Below, in pieces: positions 41,907-50,634 of a DNA stretch of 64,000 nt. The first letter of the stretch is position 1, and every line of letters begins with the position of its first letter. The translations under genes and the position numbers were made by a program. The stretch is from CAWBVG01 sp963792175 (GTDB taxonomy: Bacteria; Acidobacteriota; Vicinamibacteria; Vicinamibacterales; CAVVIG01). The notes under the pieces were generated by a model that did no database searches, was not told the DNA's origin, and saw only the letters and a program-made list of their open reading frames with translations. Location: assembly GCA_963792175.1 (NCBI GenBank), contig CAWBVG010000008.1, positions 1 through 64,000 on the forward strand, in the 5' to 3' direction.

Positions 41907-42665
41907 ATGCAGCAGCGCCAGCTTCGGCTTGGTGACATCCTGGACGATTATTGTCCGCGTGAGCGGCGCGTGACCAATCACGCCGTAGTCGCGATGCTCG
42001 GGAGCGACGTCAAGCAGACGCGCTGCACGACGTGCGACGCCGAGCACGAATACAAACACGCGAAAGTCCCGCGACAGCGGCGCAAGTCGGAAACTCCGGC
42101 GGCGCTGTATTCGCAGGTGCTCGCCAATGCTCCCAAGCGTGTCGCGCACGGCGAGCTCCCCGTCGGCGCAAACGGGTCGAACGGCATCCATCCGGCAGAG
42201 GATGCCGCCGGCGCCGACATGACCGAGGACGTGATCGTCGAACCGTCAGGTGGCGTGGCCGACGTGCTCGACGAGCCGCCGCAGCTGGCGACGCAGGCAG
42301 GCGAGCGCGCGGAGAGCCCCGAAGACGGTCCCGAAGACACCGAGCTCGAGGACAATCGCGGCAACGAGGAAGAAGGGCCCGTGCACCGGCCTTTGATCCG
42401 CGCCTCGCTGCCGCGGCACGAAGGTCAGCCCCCGCCGACGCGGCCGATTCCCGAATTCACCATCCGGCAGCCCGCCGGTCGACAGAATCGTTTCCGGCCG
42501 CGACATCAGCGCGGACCGGCCGGCGGCGGCGGCCAGCAGTTCGGCGGCAACCGCGGGAACGGCAACTTTGCGGGCCCGCCGCGGGGAATGCGTTCCGGTG
42601 GCGGTGGCAGGCCTCCGCAGGGGATGAACCGCCGCAACGGCCCGGGACGAAAGCGCTCGAAATAA
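41907..42665 (+). CDS. Small zinc-ribbon-like N-terminus with acidic middle and RGG-rich tail
   Basis: 252 aa, not a named family to me. The N-terminus LRLGDILDDYCPRERRVTNH holds Cys16. TRCTTCDAEHEYKHAK has Cys40 and Cys43 with a nearby His, consistent with a small metal site. The middle is acidic (GPEDTELEDNRGNEEEG). The C-terminal third is basic and Gly/Arg/Gln rich (FRPRHQRGPAGGGGQQFGG, GNRGNGNFAGPPRGMRSGG), as in disordered RNA-binding tails. RNA binding is an inference from composition only. It stands alone between argH and fabI. Confidence 0.65.
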   Translation: MQQRQLRLGDILDDYCPRERRVTNHAVVAMLGSDVKQTRCTTCDAEHEYKHAKVPRQRRKSETPAALYSQVLANAPKRVAHGELPVGANGSNGIHPAEDAAGADMTEDVIVEPSGGVADVLDEPPQLATQAGERAESPEDGPEDTELEDNRGNEEEGPVHRPLIRASLPRHEGQPPPTRPIPEFTIRQPAGRQNRFRPRHQRGPAGGGGQQFGGNRGNGNFAGPPRGMRSGGGGRPPQGMNRRNGPGRKRSK

Positions 42666-42682
42666 CCGACAGCAGGCACAGC

Positions 42683-42723
42683 GAGAGCCGAGAGCCGAGA
42701 GCTGAGAGCCGAGAGCTGAGAGC
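42683..42723. repeat. GAGAGCC/GAGAGCT heptamer repeat (family C)
   Basis: GAGAGCCGAGAGCCGAGAGC followed by more GAGAGCC and GAGAGCT units in exact 7-bp steps, about six copies. It fills most of the spacer before fabI. Confidence 0.75.
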
Positions 42724-42751
42724 GCAGCGCTCGGTGTTAAGCTCTCCCCAC

Positions 42752-43525
42752 ATGTGCGATCTCACCGGTAAACACGGGCTCATCGTCGGCGTCGCCAACA
42801 AACGTTCCATCTCCTGGGCGATCGCGCAGGCGGCCGCTGCGTCCGGCGCGCGGCTCGCGCTGACGTATCCCAGCGAACGCCTCGAAGAGAACGTCCGCGA
42901 GCTTGCCGCGAAACTCGAGAACCCGCTCGTGCTCCCCTGCGACGTGACGAGCGATCAGCAGATTGCCGATCTCGCGGCGACTCTCGATCGGGAATTCGGC
43001 GGACTCGATTTCGCCGTGCACGGCGCCGGCTTCGCGCCGGCCGACGCCTTACACAATCCGTTCGTGGAGACGTCGCGCGAGAGCTTCCGGATTGCCCTCG
43101 ACGTCAGCGCCTATTCGCTCGTCGGTCTGACGCGCGCGGTCGCGCCGCTGATGGAAAAGCGCGGCGGCGGCAGCATTCTGACCCTGACGTTCATCGGCAG
43201 CGACCGCGTCTATCCGAACTACAACGTCATGGGCGTGGCAAAGGCGGCGCTGGAGTCGTCGGTCCGTTATCTGGCGAGCGACCTTGGGCCGAAGAACATT
43301 CGCGTCAACGCGATTTCCGCCGGCGCAATCAAGACGCTCGCCGCCTCGGGTATTGCCGGGTTCTCGAGCATCCTGCAGGTGTATCGCGATCGTGCGCCGC
43401 TGCGGCGGAGCGTCGAAACGTCTGAGGTCGCCGACGCCGCGATGTTTCTGCTGAGCCCGGCCTCCCGCGCAGTCACCGGCGAAATCCTCATGGTCGACGC
43501 CGGCATGCACGCGATCGGTCTGTGA
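42752..43525 (+). CDS. fabI: Enoyl-[acyl-carrier-protein] reductase (NADH)
   Basis: Last reductive step of each fatty-acid elongation round. This short-chain dehydrogenase has the FabI-type start LTGKHGLIVGVANKRSISWA, in which the glycine loop is the shortened GVANKRSI version. LVLPCDVTSDQQI and FAVHGAGFAPADAL follow. The active-site region YPNYNVMGVAKAALESSVRY contains the Tyr and Lys of the Y-x6-K motif. NIRVNAISAGAIKTLAASGI and TGEILMVDAGMHAIGL end it. 257 aa, intact. The triclosan-type target assignment comes from family knowledge. Confidence 0.95.
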   Translation: MCDLTGKHGLIVGVANKRSISWAIAQAAAASGARLALTYPSERLEENVRELAAKLENPLVLPCDVTSDQQIADLAATLDREFGGLDFAVHGAGFAPADALHNPFVETSRESFRIALDVSAYSLVGLTRAVAPLMEKRGGGSILTLTFIGSDRVYPNYNVMGVAKAALESSVRYLASDLGPKNIRVNAISAGAIKTLAASGIAGFSSILQVYRDRAPLRRSVETSEVADAAMFLLSPASRAVTGEILMVDAGMHAIGL

Positions 43526-43578
43526 GTGCCCTCGCAGGGCTCGGGGCTAGCGGCACCCGCGTTGCACCTAGCCGGTGC
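43526..43578. repeat. CTAGC-rich spacer (family B remnant)
   Basis: GGGCTCGGGGCTAGCGGCACC and CCTAGCCGG units, related to the CTAGCCC family, between fabI and the BON-domain gene. Confidence 0.45.
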
Positions 43579-43910
43579 ATGGCTCCCAAACTTCAGCTGA
43601 TGGCATGCCTCGCCTCGTGCGTTCTCCGGCCTGCGCCGGCGGCGGTCAGTCGGTGCGCGCCACTCCGAGCAGCGTCCCCGCGGTTAGCGGGGCGATGGAC
43701 GACGCGACGATTACGGCGCGGGTCAAAACCGTGCTCCTGAACGATCCGCAGGTCGCCGCCACCAAGATCGACGTCTCGACCGCCGCCGGCATCGTCACGC
43801 TGTCCGGCTCCGTCAAGTCCAAGGCGGACGAGACGCGCGCCATTGAGATCGCGCGGACGGTCACCGGCGTGCGGGACGTGAAAAGCACGCTCGTCATGCC
43901 CACAAGCTGA
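43579..43910 (+). CDS. BON-domain lipoprotein, one frameshift
   Basis: A small envelope protein. The ATG at 43579 gives MAPKLQLMACLASCVL. After an indel near 43628 the frame continues ACAGGGQSVRATPSS, so the joined sequence has a lipobox-like end to its signal peptide. The BON domain follows: MDDATITARVKTVLLNDP, KIDVSTAAGIVTLSGSVKSK, then ARTVTGVRDVKSTLVM. BON domains are thought to bind membranes or lipids at the cell envelope. A shorter start in the second frame (43575) would lack the signal peptide. Confidence 0.78.
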
Positions 43911-43919
43911 GTGTTCACT

Positions 43920-44633
43920 TCAAACTTCAGACTTCTTTTCCCACTCCTCAATCCTGATCCGCTCGCGCGGGATGCCGAGGTCCTTCAGGATCGCCGGCAT
44001 CTCGCTGACCAGCGCCGGCGGCCCGCAGATGAAACAGAGCGTGGCCGGGTCGTGCACCAGCTCTTCGAGCGCGTCGCGCGTCAGGCGGCCGCGCGCGCCG
44101 GTCCATTCCACTTCGCTCGCCCGGGTCACCGTCTGCCGCAGCTCGATGTCGCCGCCGGCGGCCAATTCGCGAAACTCGCGCTCGAACGCGAATTCCTGCG
44201 GCGTCCGCGCACTGTAGAACAGGCCGATGTCCCGATGCGGGAGGGCGAGCGCATGCCGGAGCATCGCGCGTAGCGGCGCGATGCCGGTGCCGCCGGCGAT
44301 GAAGATGAAACGGCGTTCGACGGGCGCCGCTGGAAAGGTGAACGATCCCACCGGTCCCTCGACGTCGATCGCCGCGCCGGAGTCGAGCGGCAGATGGTCG
44401 CCCGCGGATCCGTCCGCTTCGACGCCGACGAGCAGCTCGAGCGAGCGATCGCGCCGCGCATCCTCGGGCGCCGACGCGATCGAGTACGGCTTTCGCGTCG
44501 CGTGTCCGTGCTTCGCGACGAGCACGGCCTGACCCGCCTCGTAGTCGAAGGTGCGCCCGTTCAGATCGAGGCGCACGATGCGTGCCCGTGGCGTGGCGAC
44601 CTGCACGTCTCGGATGGGCAGGGTCAGGAGCAC
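43920..44633 (-). CDS. FAD/NAD(P)-binding oxidoreductase (ferredoxin-NADP reductase type)
   Basis: 237 aa from GTG 44633. The FAD-binding signature is KPYSIASAP (RxYS type) and the flavin-phosphate loop is DVEGPVGSFTF. The NAD(P) domain begins FIFIAGGTGIAPLRAMLRHA and ends with CFICGPPALVSEMPAIL. There is no iron-sulfur or globin domain, so it is a stand-alone reductase module that would pass electrons to an unidentified partner. The last codons read into a short ACTTC-type spacer. It lies divergent to the small membrane protein gene, with 17 nt between starts. Confidence 0.85.
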   Translation of the reverse strand: MLLTLPIRDVQVATPRARIVRLDLNGRTFDYEAGQAVLVAKHGHATRKPYSIASAPEDARRDRSLELLVGVEADGSAGDHLPLDSGAAIDVEGPVGSFTFPAAPVERRFIFIAGGTGIAPLRAMLRHALALPHRDIGLFYSARTPQEFAFEREFRELAAGGDIELRQTVTRASEVEWTGARGRLTRDALEELVHDPATLCFICGPPALVSEMPAILKDLGIPRERIRIEEWEKKSEV

Positions 44634-44650
44634 GGCGCGATAATAGCGCG

Positions 44651-44872
44651 ATGGCTCTGCGACGCGCGCGGGGCGCGATCCTGAGGCTGGTGCGGCGGCG
44701 GGCCGCCGCGATGACGCTCGGTCTCGCGCTCGTGGTTCCGGCCGCCTGGGTTGAATTCAGCGGCCGCTATGACGCGTGGTGGATCACCGGTCTGGCGCTG
44801 ATCGTTGGCGCGACGGGACTCGCGATCTTCTGGACCGGGCTCACGGGACCGAGTCCGGACTGGATCGAGTAG
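44651..44872 (+). CDS. Small two-helix membrane protein
   Basis: 73 aa, unrecognised. A basic start (MALRRARGAILRLVRRRAAA) leads to a hydrophobic helix (MTLGLALVVPAAWVEF). A short polar turn follows, then a second helix (WWITGLALIVGATGLAIFW). The stop lies in a GGGGCT repeat tract. Codon use looks coding and the ATG is 17 nt from the divergent reductase start. The function is unknown. Confidence 0.5.
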   Translation: MALRRARGAILRLVRRRAAAMTLGLALVVPAAWVEFSGRYDAWWITGLALIVGATGLAIFWTGLTGPSPDWIE

Positions 44873-44920
44873 GGGCTGGGGGCTCGGGGCTAGCTGTCAG
44901 GTGCGGAGTCCTAGCCACTA
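44868..44920. repeat. GGGGCTAG repeat (family B, reverse sense)
   Basis: GTAGGGGCTGGGGGCTCGGG then GCTAGCTG and CCTAGCC. It lies between two convergent genes, where a bidirectional hairpin would be useful. Confidence 0.55.
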
Positions 44921-47433
44921 CAGGATGCCGACAGCGGACTTCTGAAGCTCGACGTCGGTGAACGAACGCTGCCTCGCGCGCTGGTCGGCGTGCGCCCCGG
45001 GCGGCGCCGCCGCCGAGCTCCCGCTTGCGCCGGGTCTTGTCGCGGTACATCCGGCCGTCGGCCGTTGCCAGCAGCGTCTCGTAGGTGTTTCCGTCGTGCG
45101 GGAACACCGAAGCGCCCACGCTGATCGCGAGGCGGCAGCGTCTTGCCGGGCCTCGCCTCGAAGAGCAGCTGATCCACGGCCCGTTGCAGCTCCAGCCGCT
45201 TGCGTTCCGCTTCCTCGCCGCCGCACCCCGACAGGACGACGATGAACTCGTCGCCCGCGTAGCGGACGCAGATGTCGTAGGGCCGGATCCCCTGACGCAG
45301 GACGCCCGCGATGTCCCGCAGCGCGCGGTCCCCGACGTGGTGGCCGTAGGTGTCGTTGATCTCCTTGAAGTTGTCGAGGTCCATGACGAGCAACGAGACT
45401 TCGGCCTTCAACCGCTCGGCGCGTGAGAGCTCGCGCGTGAGATGCATGAACATGAATCGCGTGTTCGGCAGCGCGGTCAGCGGATCGGTCAGCGAATCCT
45501 CCTGGGTTTGTTCGAACACCATCGAGTTGTAGATGACGGCGGCCGCCTGCTCGGAAATCCGATCGAGCAGCCGCCGGTGGTCGTCGGTGTAGACCGACGG
45601 GTCGGTGTGATACACGGAGATGGTTCCGATGAAGCGCTCGTTGAAGAGCAGCGGGCACACCAGCGCCGAAAGCAGCGCGGTGCGATCGGCCGGGTGCCCG
45701 GCGGCTTCGAGGTCCGTGCTGGGCCGCGCGTTGACCAGCGGCCGCCGGTTTCGCGCGACCCAGCCGGTCAGGCCATGCCCGTTGCGGATCGTCAACTGCT
45801 GGATCACGTCGGATTCCACGCCGGTCGCGAACCGGCAGCGCAGCGTCTCGTTCTCTTCGTTGTAGAGGAACAACGCGCAGCAGGAAAACGGCACGATGTT
45901 GCTCAACTTCGACGAGATCAGCGCCATCGTGTCCGACACGCCGAGGCTGCTGCCCATCGCCTGCGCGATTTCGTACAGCGCGTAGATTTCGCGGTGGGCG
46001 TGCGCGATGTCCTGGAACACGTTGCTGCGTGCCGTGCCGGTCACGCCTGAGGATTCGTCGACGAGGCCGACCGCGGGCGCGGCCGTTGGCGCGTGCGTTG
46101 GCACACGCGTCAGCTTCCGCGCCGGCTCCTGGCTCGCTTCCGCCTCGGCCGCCAGCGCCGGATACATGTCGATGAACATCTGCACGACGCGCGGGTCCAG
46201 CGCCTTGCCGCTTTCCTGACGCAGCAACCCGATCGCCGCGTCGAAGTTCATCGCCTTGTGATACGGCCGCTCCGACATCAGCGCGTCGAAGTAATCCACG
46301 ACCGACAGGATGCGGGCGCCGAGCGGGATCTCGTCGCCCTTCAGGCTCGACGGGTAGCCCTTGCCGTCCCAGCGCTCGTGGTGGCTCAGGATCAGCGGCG
46401 CGACGGGATAGGGAAACGGCACGCCGCTGATGATTTCGGCGCCCACCTGCGGGTGAATCCGAATCTTCTGGAACTCTTCCTGCGTCAACGGCCCCGGCTT
46501 CGACAGGATGTGCTCGGGCACCGCGAGCTTGCCGATGTCGTGCAGCAGCGCGGCGGTCTTGACGCCCTGGATTTCGTTCTCCGACATCCCCAGCGCGCGC
46601 GCCAGTCCCGCCGCGTAGACCTGGACGCGCCGGATATGGCTCTGCGCGCTCTGGTCCTTCGCGTCGATCGCGAGCGCCAGCGCTTCAATCGTGGCGAGGT
46701 GCAGGTCCGATACCTGCGCGACGTGCCGCTGCTGGTCCTGGATGCGGCTCATGTAGACCTTGTAGGTCCGGTAGATCAGATACGGCGGCGCCGCCGCGAG
46801 AGACGCCATCCAGTAGCCTCCGCGCTCGATGACCGCCGCGCCGCCGGCCGCCGCGACCGCGCCCACGAAGTAGCTCGGCGCGCTCCACAGGAAGTTTTCG
46901 TTCCAGGCGCGGCCGATCGGCTGCTGGGTCGACAGGCTGATGGCGGTCGCGATCAGCAGCGTGTTGCCGATGAAATAGGTCGTCGCCGCGCCCACCAGCG
47001 GCTTGGCGATGGTCAGCATCGTGAACGACTGGCCGGGTGGCGGTCCCCCAAGCCATGTGTAGGCGACGCCGGCCGCCTTCACCGTCAGCACCAGCGACGC
47101 CATGCTGAACAGCGTGCGGTGCGGCGTCGAGCGGACCTGCGTCCGGAACGTGCATTGCGCCCACGTGCTCACCGCCGCGACGAGCATCGTCTCGTTCGCG
47201 CCGAGCAACAGCAGCGCCGCGAAATCGACCGCGTACGACACCGACATCGTCGAGCTGCTGCTTGCCAGCGGGAGCGTGACCTTGAGGGCGGATGCCAGAG
47301 ACGAGCAGACGAGCAGCGTCAGGAAGACGACCGGGTTGGCAATGGTGTGCGGCGCAAACAGCGCGAGCACGACCGCCCCCGCCGCCAGAACAGCTCCGAC
47401 GTAGAGCCGAGCCGCAAACGGCAGATCTTTCAT
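44918..47433 (-). CDS. Membrane HD-GYP / GAF / GGDEF cyclic-di-GMP protein (frameshift near C-end)
   Basis: About 838 aa with both making and breaking modules for c-di-GMP. Residues 1-230 hold about seven membrane helices (MASE-like). An HD-GYP phosphodiesterase follows, with HDIGK (His298), HHERWDGKGYP near 351 and DYFDALMSERPYHKA. A GAF domain spans about 480-630 (YNEENETLRCRFATG). The GGDEF domain has DPLTALPNTRFMF and RYAGDEF (726-730, AGDEF variant), so cyclase activity is plausible. An extra base near 45133 shifts the end (LAISVGASVFPHDGN, MYRDKTRRKREL). A further shift near 45000 leads to the stop at 44918. The sigma-54 activator gene lies just upstream. Confidence 0.88.
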
Positions 47434-47469
47434 GAGGTCGGAGGGGGGAGACTCGAATAATACCGCGGA

Positions 47470-48822
47470 TCAGGCCCCGTCTTCACGCCCGCGTCGGGCC
47501 CCCGGGCGCGCTTCGGGTTCGAGCTGATACTCCACGATCTTGCGGTACAGCGTGCCCCGGCTGATGTCGAGCACGCGGGCGGCCTCCTTCTTGTTCCACT
47601 GCGTCGCTTCGAGCACGCGTACGATGTGCGCCCGCTCGGACTCCGCGAGGGAGGGCAGGCGGTCGCCCGACGGAATCGGCGCGGCCGTATTCGCGTGGAG
47701 GAATTCGATGTCGGACGCACGGATTGATCGGCCCGGCGCGGAGAGTGCCGCGCGCGACACCGTGCTTTCCAATTCGCGAATGTTGCCTGGCCAGTGGTAG
47801 CCGCACAGCAGGTCCAGCGCCTCGCGCGAGAAGCCTTTGCTGTCGAGCGGCAGCCCCTGGGCCGCGCAGTAGCGCGCCAGGAAGCGCTGGGCGAGGACTG
47901 GAATGTCCACCTGCCGTTCGCGCAACGATGGCAGCCGAATCGCGAATGCGTTGACGCGGTAGTAGAGGTCTTCGCGGAAGCGGCCGTCGCGGACGAACTG
48001 CTCGAGCGGCCGGTTGGTCGCGCAAATCAGCCGGAAGTCGACCGAGATCGACTTGTGGCCGCCGAGGCGCTCGAAGCGCCGCTCTTCGAGAACGCGCAGC
48101 AGCTTGGCCTGGGCGATCAGCGACATGTCGCCGATCTCGTCGAGAAACAGCGTCCCGTCGTTCGCCAGCTCGAGCCGTCCCGGCTTTCGATCGTGGGCGC
48201 CCGTGAAGGCGCCTTTTTCGTAGCCGAAGATTTCCGACTCGAACAGGGTGTCGGGCAGCGCCGCGCAATTGACCGCCTGGAACTTGGCCATGCTCCGGCG
48301 GCTCAACTCGTGGATCATCCGCGCCACGACTTCCTTGCCCGACCCCGTGGGCCCGAGGATCAAGACCGAGATGTCTGACTTCGCGGCGGTCCGGATCCAC
48401 TCGAAGACGATCAGCATCTTCTCGTCGCGGCCGATCATCTCGCGGAAGCGCTGGACGGAGGCGGACTGGTCTTCGGTGCTGACCGCGGCGCGTCGTTCGA
48501 GGAAGGTATCGAGCTGGTCGGCCATCGCCTCGTTGGCCGGCCGCTCCGCCATGAACCGTTCCGGGTTGCCGGGGACGATCTGCGCCACGCCGAAATCCAC
48601 CAGCTCGCGCACGCAGTTGTCGACGTCCAGCTTCAGCCGCCCGAACGTCTGCATCAGGGATTCGACGTCGAAGCTCTCGTCGGGGCGGGCGCTCAGGTAG
48701 CGAAGCAGCCCGGCGCGCAGAGGGGACTGCACAAGCGTCCGGAACCGCGTCTCGGCGTCCGGCTCGGGGTTCTTGGCCGTGACGGTACTGGCACGTCGAG
48801 CGCTGAAGGTGAGATCGTCCAT
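47470..48822 (-). CDS. Sigma-54-dependent transcriptional activator without receiver domain
   Basis: 450 aa. Residues 25-100 look like a winged-helix or helical sensor (FRTLVQSPLRAGLLRYLSAR, LDVDNCVRELVDFGVAQIV) instead of a receiver domain. The AAA+ domain has Walker A GPTGSGKE (157-164), the sigma-54 contact loop GAFTGA (204-209), LFLDEIGDMS (Walker B) and RFREDLYYRVNAF. The C-terminal Fis-type helix-turn-helix is HIVRVLEATQWNKKEAARVL then DISRGTLYRKI. The target promoters are unknown. It is upstream of the HD-GYP/GGDEF gene on the same strand with a 36-nt gap, so co-transcription is possible. Confidence 0.92.
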   Translation of the reverse strand: MDDLTFSARRASTVTAKNPEPDAETRFRTLVQSPLRAGLLRYLSARPDESFDVESLMQTFGRLKLDVDNCVRELVDFGVAQIVPGNPERFMAERPANEAMADQLDTFLERRAAVSTEDQSASVQRFREMIGRDEKMLIVFEWIRTAAKSDISVLILGPTGSGKEVVARMIHELSRRSMAKFQAVNCAALPDTLFESEIFGYEKGAFTGAHDRKPGRLELANDGTLFLDEIGDMSLIAQAKLLRVLEERRFERLGGHKSISVDFRLICATNRPLEQFVRDGRFREDLYYRVNAFAIRLPSLRERQVDIPVLAQRFLARYCAAQGLPLDSKGFSREALDLLCGYHWPGNIRELESTVSRAALSAPGRSIRASDIEFLHANTAAPIPSGDRLPSLAESERAHIVRVLEATQWNKKEAARVLDISRGTLYRKIVEYQLEPEARPGARRGREDGA

Positions 48823-48835
48823 CTACCTCAAGGGT

Positions 48836-49309
48836 TTATCGGTCGATCCGGCCGGTTTCGACAGGGACCGGGCTGCCCGGCCCTCCGCGACCCCTGTAGT
48901 ACTCGGTTTGGTACTTTTCGATGAGGTCTTTCATCCGGGCCGCATCCCCCTTTCCGTGCCCGTGACAGAGGATTGGGTCGGACCCGCCGCTGGTTTCAAT
49001 CAGGACGTCGGAGAAGACCATGCCGGTCTCGATCTTGACCGACGCGATGTGCGCCATGTGGATGGTTTCTTCGCGGCGGCCGAACCACCGCGGGGTGTAG
49101 TGCACGACGCTGGTCGGCGTAATCGCCACCTGCGTCGGAAACAGGCGATTGCCGGAGCTCAACCGGCTCGCGCGAAAGACGTCGCCGGTGGTGAAGCGGC
49201 GTCCCTTGCTCCACACCCAGAAAGCCAGGATGGCGAGCGTGGCGACGGCAACGGCGACGATCCACCAGAGCCAGGTCAGATCTCCTGGTGCGCCAAGCTC
49301 GCCAGTCAT
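48836..49309 (-). CDS. Small membrane-anchored protein, PH-like
   Basis: 157 aa from ATG 49309. One N-terminal helix (WLWWIVAVAVATLAILAFWV) is followed by a cytoplasmic region. That region (GNRLFPTQVAITPTSVVHYT, EETIHMAHIASVKIETGMVF, VLIETSGGSDPILCHGHGKG, AARMKDLIEKYQTEYY) has the strand-then-helix order of bacterial PH-like domains. I cannot assign a family with confidence. The reading frame is clean and its start is 62 nt from the divergent deoxyhypusine-synthase-like gene. Confidence 0.6.
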   Translation of the reverse strand: MTGELGAPGDLTWLWWIVAVAVATLAILAFWVWSKGRRFTTGDVFRASRLSSGNRLFPTQVAITPTSVVHYTPRWFGRREETIHMAHIASVKIETGMVFSDVLIETSGGSDPILCHGHGKGDAARMKDLIEKYQTEYYRGRGGPGSPVPVETGRIDR

Positions 49310-49370
49310 GATCCCTGATGTTAAGCTATTTCCCGCAGAACCTCTTTCACACACTCCGAAGGAGCGTCCA

Positions 49371-50504
49371 TTGCCGCATCGTGCTCCAGGCTCGCCCGGG
49401 CACTCTCGAGCGAAGTCGTTGTCCGGCAAGCCCATCACCTACTACCGTCCGAAGGGCAGCCCGGCGATCACGCGATTGATTGACGACGGGTTCCAGGCGT
49501 TCAACGCCGGCCGCCTGTCCGAGGCGTGTCAGATTTTCGCGGGCAAGATGCTCGCGCCGGAAAACGACACGACGATCGGGCTGACCGTCGCGGGCGCGAT
49601 GACCCCGGCCGGCGTGGGGGGCTGCGTCATCGAGATGATGGACCGCGGCCTCGTCGACTTCATCATTTCCACCGGCGCCAACCTCTATCACGACCTGCAC
49701 TACGCGTTGAACTTCACGCTGCACCGCGGCTCGCCGTTCGTGGACGACGTGGAGCTGTACGAGGACGGCGTCATCCGGATCTACGACGTCCTCTTTCCGG
49801 CGACCGTCCTGCTCGAGACCGACGCCTACATCCGCGATTTCATCGTCCGCTCCGGGCTCAACGAGCCGGTGGCGACCTCCGAATTCCACTACCGCCTTGG
49901 CCTCGATCTCCTCGAGCGGTATCCAGGCTGCGAGGCGCATTCGGTCGTCGCGTTTGCCGCACAGGCCGGCGTGCCGCTCTACACGTCGTCGCCGGGCGAC
50001 AGCTCGATCGGGATGAACATCGCCTACCACGAGCTCATGAACGGCAGCCGCTTCATGATCGATCCGAACAAGGACGTCAACGAAGTGTGCGCGATCGTGC
50101 TGGCCGGCAAACAGAACGGCTGCGTGATTCTCGGCGGCGGATCGCCGAAGAACTTCTACCTCCAGGCGCAGCCCACCTTGTGGGAGGTCTACGGGATCCC
50201 CAAGGGCGGCAACGATTACTTCATCCAGATCACGACGGATCAAGTGGTGTGGGGCGGCTTGTCCGGCGCGACTCCGGCGGAAGCGGTCAGCTGGGGCAAG
50301 GTGAATCCCGGTGTCCTGCCCGACACCGTCGTCGCGTACTGCGATTCGACGATCGCCTTTCCGCTGTTCTGCGAGTACGCCGTCGGTTCCTCGAACAACC
50401 GGCGAGCGCGCAAGGAATTGATCCACAAGCGCGAGCAGTTCGTCGCGGACCTGACGCGCGAGGCGAAGGCTGCTCTCGAGAGAAAGTTAGAAGTTAAAAG
50501 TTAA
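49371..50504 (+). CDS. Deoxyhypusine synthase-like protein
   Basis: 377 aa from TTG 49371, chosen because AAGGAG ends 6 nt upstream; an ATG at 49308 in the same frame is the alternative. ARLSEACQIF-like entry, GLTVAGAMTPAGVGGCVIEM, DFIISTGANLYHDLHYALN, SSPGDSSIGMNIAYHELM and NDYFIQITTDQ all match the deoxyhypusine synthase fold. AVSWGKV keeps the catalytic Lys (Lys310). In eukaryotes this enzyme moves aminobutyl from spermidine to eIF5A. Bacteria lack eIF5A hypusination, and bacterial homologues often act on polyamines, for example as homospermidine synthases. The last residues (RKLEVKS) are read from the family A repeat. Confidence 0.88.
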   Translation: MPHRAPGSPGHSRAKSLSGKPITYYRPKGSPAITRLIDDGFQAFNAGRLSEACQIFAGKMLAPENDTTIGLTVAGAMTPAGVGGCVIEMMDRGLVDFIISTGANLYHDLHYALNFTLHRGSPFVDDVELYEDGVIRIYDVLFPATVLLETDAYIRDFIVRSGLNEPVATSEFHYRLGLDLLERYPGCEAHSVVAFAAQAGVPLYTSSPGDSSIGMNIAYHELMNGSRFMIDPNKDVNEVCAIVLAGKQNGCVILGGGSPKNFYLQAQPTLWEVYGIPKGGNDYFIQITTDQVVWGGLSGATPAEAVSWGKVNPGVLPDTVVAYCDSTIAFPLFCEYAVGSSNNRRARKELIHKREQFVADLTREAKAALERKLEVKS

Positions 50505-50634
50505 AAGTTAAAAGTAAAAGTTGAAAGTCTAAAGTTGACATGCAACGAGGTGATCTTTCTGGTGCTGACTTGGTTTTTGCCTTTTGCCTTTTGACTTTAA
50601 CTTTTAACTTTTGCCTTTCAACTTTTAACTTTCC
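50486..50634. repeat. Long AAAAGTT / AACTTTT heptamer hairpin (family A)
   Basis: The left part has AGTTAGAAGTTAAAAGTTAA and further AAAAGTT units in 7-bp steps. The right part has CCTTTTGACTTTAACTTTTA, CTTTTGCCTTTCAAC and TTTTAAC. Between them is a short non-repetitive loop (CATGCAACGAGGTGATC). This is the clearest and longest member of the family, between two plus-strand genes, and it overlaps the 3' codons of the upstream gene. Confidence 0.75.

Noticed and set aside
42683..42723. CRISPR-like array in the GAGAGCC repeats
   Set aside because: Units are only 7 bp with no unique spacers and no cas genes nearby.
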